A model generated the notes under the pieces. It did no database searches and was not told where the DNA came from. It saw only the letters and a list, made by a program, of their open reading frames with translations. A stretch of 36,692 nucleotides of DNA from Candidatus Yanofskybacteria bacterium RIFCSPLOWO2_02_FULL_41_13. GTDB lineage: Bacteria > Patescibacteriota > Minisyncoccia > 2-02-FULL-40-12 > GWA2-44-9. The stretch is taken from positions 1 to 36,692 of the forward strand of contig MGKQ01000023.1 in the NCBI GenBank assembly GCA_001795735.1, read 5' to 3'. The translations under genes were made by a program, and so were the position numbers. This document shows, one piece after another, positions 32,989 to 36,692 of this stretch (within the stretch, counting starts at the first letter, position 1; every line of letters starts with the position of its first letter).

Positions 32989-33153
32989 AGAAAATAAAGC
33001 GCAACTGATTACCTTTCGGGACCATCTAGTCGCCGGATTGATTGGTTTGTCAAAGATCTCTCCTTGACAAAATCCGGCGACGATCGAGTGAGTCTTCCCG
33101 CTGGAGGAAGACGAGCGCGTCCCGAAAGGTAATTAGTGAAAGCTTTATTTTCT
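32989..33153. repeat. Cloverleaf-like palindromic element between ileS and the Nudix gene
   Basis: A 12-bp outer pair (32989-33000 with 33142-33153) and a 15-bp pair (33008-33022 with 33119-33133, beginning ATTACCTTTCGGGAC) are perfect. They enclose two hairpins. One pairs GTCGCCGGATT (33029-33039) with AATCCGGCGAC (33071-33081) and extends with TTTGTCAA/TTGACAAA. The other pairs GTCTTCC (33092-33098) with GGAAGAC (33106-33112). The right end covers the ileS stop. Confidence 0.85.
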
Positions 33154-36100
33154 AACTCCCACCCAAATCTTTTTTCCTGGTGATACCTCGAATTCTTTCT
33201 CTACGTTGTATGCCCTTTTTCCTGCCGGACCAGAAACAAATTCTTTGAGCAAAGCATCCTTCTTTATCTCATCCGCCCATTCATGGATAGCGGAAGACAA
33301 CTCCCCGTCATCCGAATGCCATTGACCAAATATTTTCTCATTCAACTTATACTTAGCCTCTTTTCTCATGTCTTGAATCTGGCGAATTAGTTCTCTGGCA
33401 TAACCCTCGTTTATCAAGACCTGACTAAGCTCTATGTCTAACATAACTTTTTGCTCTTGTTTACTGCTGTATGCGATTTCTTTAATATTTAGTTCTTCTT
33501 TTACTAGATCTAGTAGTTCACTTGGGATTTGGGATTTGGGATTTGGGATTTGAAGAAGCGTTAGCTTCGCTAATGGCTGTCTGACCTTCATCTGTTTCTC
33601 TTTTCTCAGGGCCAACCCGGATGCAACGACACTCCTTACCTCTTCCATTTCCTCCTCCAATTTTTTATTAACTAACTTTTTATCTGATTTCGGCCAATCA
33701 GCTAAATGTATGGACTCTGACTCATTTTGATTTTTGATATTTGATTTTTGATTTAATCTCCGGTATATATCCTCCGCAATAAATGGAGTAAATGGAGATA
33801 TGACCTTAGATAATTCTATGAGTAGAAATCTCAGGAGGCCCATCGCTTCTTTTCTTTTTCGTGAGCGCCTAAGCCACCAGTTGGATAAATCCTCCACCGT
33901 AAATTTCTCAATTGCTCTTGCCGCCGTTGTCGGATCATATTTATCTAAAGCATCAGAGACTTCAGCTATAAGGCCGTTTAATTTAGATACTACCCACTTA
34001 TCCAATAAATGTGACTCTTCGGTAAGCTCAGGGTGAATTGTATCGCCCTCAGCACGATACAATTCATAGAACCTGACACAATTCTGCAGAGTAAAAATAA
34101 ATCCTTTCAGCTTTCCTTCGACATCTTTTAGCACAAAATTTTTATATTCCCCCGGCTGATTAATCGTATAGAAATACCATCTGGCCGCATCGGCTCCGAC
34201 TTTATCCATTACCTCAAAGGGTGAGACAACATTGCCTTTTGATTTAGACATTTTTTTACTCTTCTCATCAAGAACGTGCCCCAGGGACATGACATTTTTA
34301 TATGGAGTTCCCTTGCCTAATAAGGTCGAGACGGCAAGCATTGTGTAAAACCACCCTCTTGTTTGATCGATTCCTTCAACAATAAAATCTGCCGGAAACT
34401 GCTCTTTAAACATCTTCCCGCTATTTTCTGTTTCTAATTTTTGCTCTTTGCTCTTTGATTTTTGATCTTTAAAAGGCCAGTGCCATTGGGCAAAAGGCAT
34501 TGCTCCGGAATCAAACCAGACATCTATCAGGTCCAGTATTTTTTTCATTGAAGCGCCGCAATCTGAACATTTAAGATAAACATCGTCTATAAAAGGGCGG
34601 TGTAAATCCAATTCTCCGTATTCATTTCTAGGAATACGCTTCCATAATAACTTAGAAAAGTATCCGAGACCCGCGTAAGCATATTTTTTACCATCAGTGT
34701 CTTCCATAAACTCATCAGCTCTAGCTCCGGCCGCAATACCGTTTAAAAGCCAAAGCGGATCGCCATGGCTGACTATAAGAATATTCTTGCCAGAATACTT
34801 CCCTTCCATATCACTCATAAAGTCAAACATTCTTCTTCTTACATCATTCCAGCTCTCTCCCGTCTCGTGAACCTTATCCTCAAAGTCCTTTCTGGTATCT
34901 TTCATCGGACAAGAACTGTGGGGTTTTCCATCACAGCCACCATGATAAATTTCACCGAGCTTATCGTCTTTATGAATTTTAAGGTGGAGTAATTTGGCTA
35001 CGATCTCTGCCGTCTCAGTAGTCCGAATAAAGGGCGAGCTGTAAATAAGATCTATGCCGTGATTATTCTTAATCAGTTCGGCATTTTTTTCTATCTGTTT
35101 CCTTCCCTCCGGGGTCAAGTGATATTTATCTAACTTCAACTCGGAACTGATAATCATCTTCTCCTTCTCATCTCTGCTGGTATGGCTATGCCGAAGAATA
35201 TAGTAGTTATTTTTCTTAGCTGAAGCTACGGTGCTGAATTTTTCCATTTCAGCAACAGAACCGATAACTTTATAGCTGTCACATTTTTGACACTTCCATA
35301 TCGGAAGCGGCGTCCCCCAGTAACGCTCACGCGAAAAAGCCCAATCCTTCCCTTCTTTAAGCCACTGACCGAATCTTCCTTCTTTTATATGCTCCGGAAA
35401 CCAATTAATCTTCTGATTATTCTTCAAAAGATCATCCTTGACTGCCGACATTTTAATAAACCAGGAGCTTTTAGCATAGTACAGAAGAGGAGAATCGCAC
35501 CGCCAGCAAAAGGGATAGTCATGCTCAAAGTCTTTGACTTTGAGCAATAAATTTCTAATTTCTAATTGTCTAATTATTAAATTTTCTGCCTCCTTACTCT
35601 TTACATATTTCCCGTCCAATTCCTTGCTCACGCCGACAAATTTACCCAGCTCATCAACAGTGTGAAATTTAGGCAATTCAAGCTTAGTACCCAAATTATA
35701 ATCATCTTCACCATACATAACTGCCGTATGAACGACGCCTGTACCTTCCTCAGTAGAAACAAAATCAGCGTCATAAACTTTATATGAGTTTCTTGATTTA
35801 AGCTCTTTTATGCCGAAAAGGGGTTCATATTCTAAACCGACAAGGTCAGAACCCTTGTAGCTTGTAGCTTGTAGCTTGTAGCTTGTAGCGCCCCCAAAAA
35901 CTTTTTCAACTAAGTCCTTTGCGACTATAAAATACTCCGCCCCAACTTCCGCTAGGACATAATCGATATCTTTCCCTACAGCTAAAGCTACGTTTCCAGG
36001 AAGAGTCCAAGGCGTAGTAGTCCAAGCAAGTATGTATAATTTTGAATTTTTTGGAACTTGAAATTTGTTTGGAAATTGGAAATTGTCCCGATTGCTTCGC

Positions 36101-36692
36101 AATCGAGGATCCGCGATTCGCGAAAGCGAATCGGGAGAAATTGGAAATTTAACAATTACGGATCTGTCCGTAATTGTTTTGTATCCTTGTGCCACTTCAT
36201 GAGACGACAGAGATGTTCCGCAGCGAGTGCAGAACGGCACGACTTTATGGGCAAGATAGAGGAGTTTCTTTTTCCAAATCTGCTGAATAATGTGCCAAAG
36301 GCTCTCTATATAGTCATTCTGATAAGTTATATATGGATTTTTCAGGTCAAGCCAAAAGCCCATTTTTCTGGTCATTTCTTCCCATTCGCTTTTATACTTC
36401 CAAACGCTTTCTTTGGCTTTTTTATTAAACTTGCCAATACCATAGTCCTCGATATCTTTCTTATTTTTAAACCCGAGCTCTTTTTCTATCTCAATCTCTA
36501 CGGGTAATCCATGGGTATCCCAGCCGGCTTTACGCAAAACAAAAAAACCCCGCATTACTTTATAGCGGCAGAACAGATCTTTAAATGCCCGACCTAAGAA
36601 ATGGTGAATGCCGGGCCTACCGTTTGCCGTTGGCGGACCCTCAAAAAACACAAAGCGTTTTTTACCCTGAGCCAGTCGAAGAGCCAGAGATT
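33145..36692 (-). CDS. ileS: Isoleucyl-tRNA synthetase with inserted histidine-phosphatase domain (5' end outside window)
   Basis: The reading frame is open to the window edge. Numbering from the GTG at 36651, the visible 1168 residues begin at FFEGPPTANGRPGIHH and continue upstream as ALRLAQGKKRFV. Class I signatures are present: the HIGH-region PGIHHFLGR typical of the eukaryote-like (IleRS2) form, WTTTPWTLPGN in the editing domain, KKMSKSKGN near 800, and the tRNA-binding C terminus. Between the zinc-like CQKC near 450 and HRPFIDDVYLKC near 690 lies a complete histidine-phosphatase domain at about 480-670. It has R487-H488, R543, E599 and H629. Several loops carry 7-bp-repeat or palindrome insertions. 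Stop TAA at 33145. The phosphatase activity and its role are unknown. Confidence 0.95.
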   Translation of the reverse strand, partial: SLALRLAQGKKRFVFFEGPPTANGRPGIHHFLGRAFKDLFCRYKVMRGFFVLRKAGWDTHGLPVEIEIEKELGFKNKKDIEDYGIGKFNKKAKESVWKYKSEWEEMTRKMGFWLDLKNPYITYQNDYIESLWHIIQQIWKKKLLYLAHKVVPFCTRCGTSLSSHEVAQGYKTITDRSVIVKFPISPDSLSRIADPRLRSNRDNFQFPNKFQVPKNSKLYILAWTTTPWTLPGNVALAVGKDIDYVLAEVGAEYFIVAKDLVEKVFGGATSYKLQATSYKGSDLVGLEYEPLFGIKELKSRNSYKVYDADFVSTEEGTGVVHTAVMYGEDDYNLGTKLELPKFHTVDELGKFVGVSKELDGKYVKSKEAENLIIRQLEIRNLLLKVKDFEHDYPFCWRCDSPLLYYAKSSWFIKMSAVKDDLLKNNQKINWFPEHIKEGRFGQWLKEGKDWAFSRERYWGTPLPIWKCQKCDSYKVIGSVAEMEKFSTVASAKKNNYYILRHSHTSRDEKEKMIISSELKLDKYHLTPEGRKQIEKNAELIKNNHGIDLIYSSPFIRTTETAEIVAKLLHLKIHKDDKLGEIYHGGCDGKPHSSCPMKDTRKDFEDKVHETGESWNDVRRRMFDFMSDMEGKYSGKNILIVSHGDPLWLLNGIAAGARADEFMEDTDGKKYAYAGLGYFSKLLWKRIPRNEYGELDLHRPFIDDVYLKCSDCGASMKKILDLIDVWFDSGAMPFAQWHWPFKDQKSKSKEQKLETENSGKMFKEQFPADFIVEGIDQTRGWFYTMLAVSTLLGKGTPYKNVMSLGHVLDEKSKKMSKSKGNVVSPFEVMDKVGADAARWYFYTINQPGEYKNFVLKDVEGKLKGFIFTLQNCVRFYELYRAEGDTIHPELTEESHLLDKWVVSKLNGLIAEVSDALDKYDPTTAARAIEKFTVEDLSNWWLRRSRKRKEAMGLLRFLLIELSKVISPFTPFIAEDIYRRLNQKSNIKNQNESESIHLADWPKSDKKLVNKKLEEEMEEVRSVVASGLALRKEKQMKVRQPLAKLTLLQIPNPKSQIPSELLDLVKEELNIKEIAYSSKQEQKVMLDIELSQVLINEGYARELIRQIQDMRKEAKYKLNEKIFGQWHSDDGELSSAIHEWADEIKKDALLKEFVSGPAGKRAYNVEKEFEVSPGKKIWVGVRK
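33521..33553. repeat. Heptamer array (GGGATTT) inside ileS
   Basis: CTTGGGATTT followed by tandem GGGATTT units encodes QIPNPKSQIPS in the C-terminal tRNA-binding part. Same consensus as in gatB at 9631-9687. Confidence 0.8.
33725..33755. repeat. Heptamer array (TTTTGAT type) inside ileS
   Basis: TTTTGAT, TTTTGAT, ATTTGAT and TTTTGAT are in phase and encode NQKSNIKNQN, an apparent insertion. Confidence 0.75.
34435..34480. repeat. Heptamer array (TTGCTCT/TTGATTT) inside ileS
   Basis: TTGCTCT, TTGCTCT, TTGATTT and TTGATCT encode KDQKSKSKEQKLETEN just before the KMFKEQFPADFIVEG block. Confidence 0.7.
35522..35578. repeat. Perfect 11-bp hairpin plus heptamers inside ileS
   Basis: TGCTCAAAGTC (35522-35532) pairs with GACTTTGAGCA (35536-35546). 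Next to it AATTTCT, AATTTCT, AATTGTCT and AATTATT repeat at about 7 bp. The frame is open throughout. Confidence 0.65.
35854..35888. repeat. Five perfect CTTGTAG heptamers inside ileS
   Basis: Five exact tandem copies of CTTGTAG (CTACAAG on the coding strand) encode a heptapeptide cycle SYKLQAT in the editing domain. This is the cleanest heptamer array in the window, suggesting recent formation. Confidence 0.9.
36086..36136. repeat. Palindromic unit, copy inside ileS
   Basis: TCCCGATT (36086-36093) pairs with AATCGGGA (36129-36136). Hairpins CGATTGC-TTC-GCAATCG (36089-36105) and CGATTCGC-GAAA-GCGAATCG (36114-36133) lie inside. It encodes RIADPRLRSNRD between KFPI and the editing-domain entry. 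GAAATTG-type heptamers flank it on both sides. The same unit is in the intergenic copy at 17032-17092. Confidence 0.85.
36151..36178. repeat. Perfect 12-bp hairpin in ileS core
   Basis: AACAATTACGGA (36151-36162) pairs with TCCGTAATTGTT (36167-36178) around TCTG. The coding is TITDRSVIV, part of a conserved IleRS block, so this one is not clearly an insertion. Confidence 0.6.

Noticed and set aside
36058-36507. 149-aa plus-strand frame opposite ileS
   Set aside because: It runs antisense through the HIGH-proximal part of ileS and includes the palindromic repeat; no domain seen.

Overview
This 36.7-kb stretch looks like a chromosome piece of a reduced bacterium of the Candidate Phyla Radiation (Patescibacteria, most likely a Parcubacteria-type lineage). 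The inference rests on several things. Housekeeping genes are packed together and many lack Shine-Dalgarno sites. AT-rich short repeats sit inside conserved genes. rplK is not followed by rplA, which fits lineages reported to lack ribosomal protein L1. Several aminoacyl-tRNA synthetases have unusual architecture. TGA serves as a stop at 22357 and 27170, so the recoded Gracilibacteria/Absconditabacteria genetic code does not apply. No phage, IS transposase or CRISPR array is visible.

Layout, left to right. Positions 108-776 (-) hold a membrane-anchored HExxH metallopeptidase. dnaE (+), a small unknown gene (-), thrS (+), a membrane protein (-), miaA (+), a 71-aa gene (-) and gatB (-) follow. 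Two convergent pairs share their stop codons. Positions 10057-12181 (-) form a dTMP-making cluster: dCMP/cytidine deaminase family gene, tmk and thyX. A small Cys-rich gene (+) with strong expression signals stands alone at 12412-12618. secE, nusG and rplK (-) follow gyrB (-). A 684-bp non-coding gap between gyrB and pheS is filled by two folded repeat elements. pheS (-) encodes a single-chain, organelle-like PheRS. Then come small membrane proteins, a bacterial PH-domain protein, tRNA-Asp, a small unknown gene, guaB-like IMPDH, and an NlpC/P60-like gene, all (-). Positions 22357-27033 are a three-gene operon for large surface proteins (fascin-like beta-trefoil, NBR1-type Ig, PKD, Cys-rich and SdrD/CNA-B-like modules). 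A possible lipoprotein, glyS, a DUF11-like anchored protein, recO, an RBBP9-type hydrolase, a Nudix hydrolase and ileS (cut by the window edge) complete the minus strand.

The two main findings are these. First, ileS carries a complete histidine-phosphatase (phosphoglycerate-mutase-like) domain of about 180 residues inserted between two conserved parts of the synthetase, with all expected catalytic residues present. Second, the window is full of a repeat system that conserved genes tolerate. Arrays of strict 7-bp period with differing consensus sit in-frame inside miaA, gatB, gyrB and ileS and also in intergenic regions. One palindromic element occurs both in ileS and in the gyrB-pheS gap. A 10-unit octamer array forms an inverted repeat spanning from the recO stop to the start of the next gene. 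One dispersed element of about 220-270 bp with conserved inverted ends occurs twice.

The genes serve DNA replication (dnaE, gyrB), repair (recO), translation (thrS, pheS, glyS, ileS, gatB, miaA, rplK, tRNA-Asp), transcription/secretion (nusG, secE), nucleotide supply (thyX, tmk, deaminase, guaB) and the cell surface.
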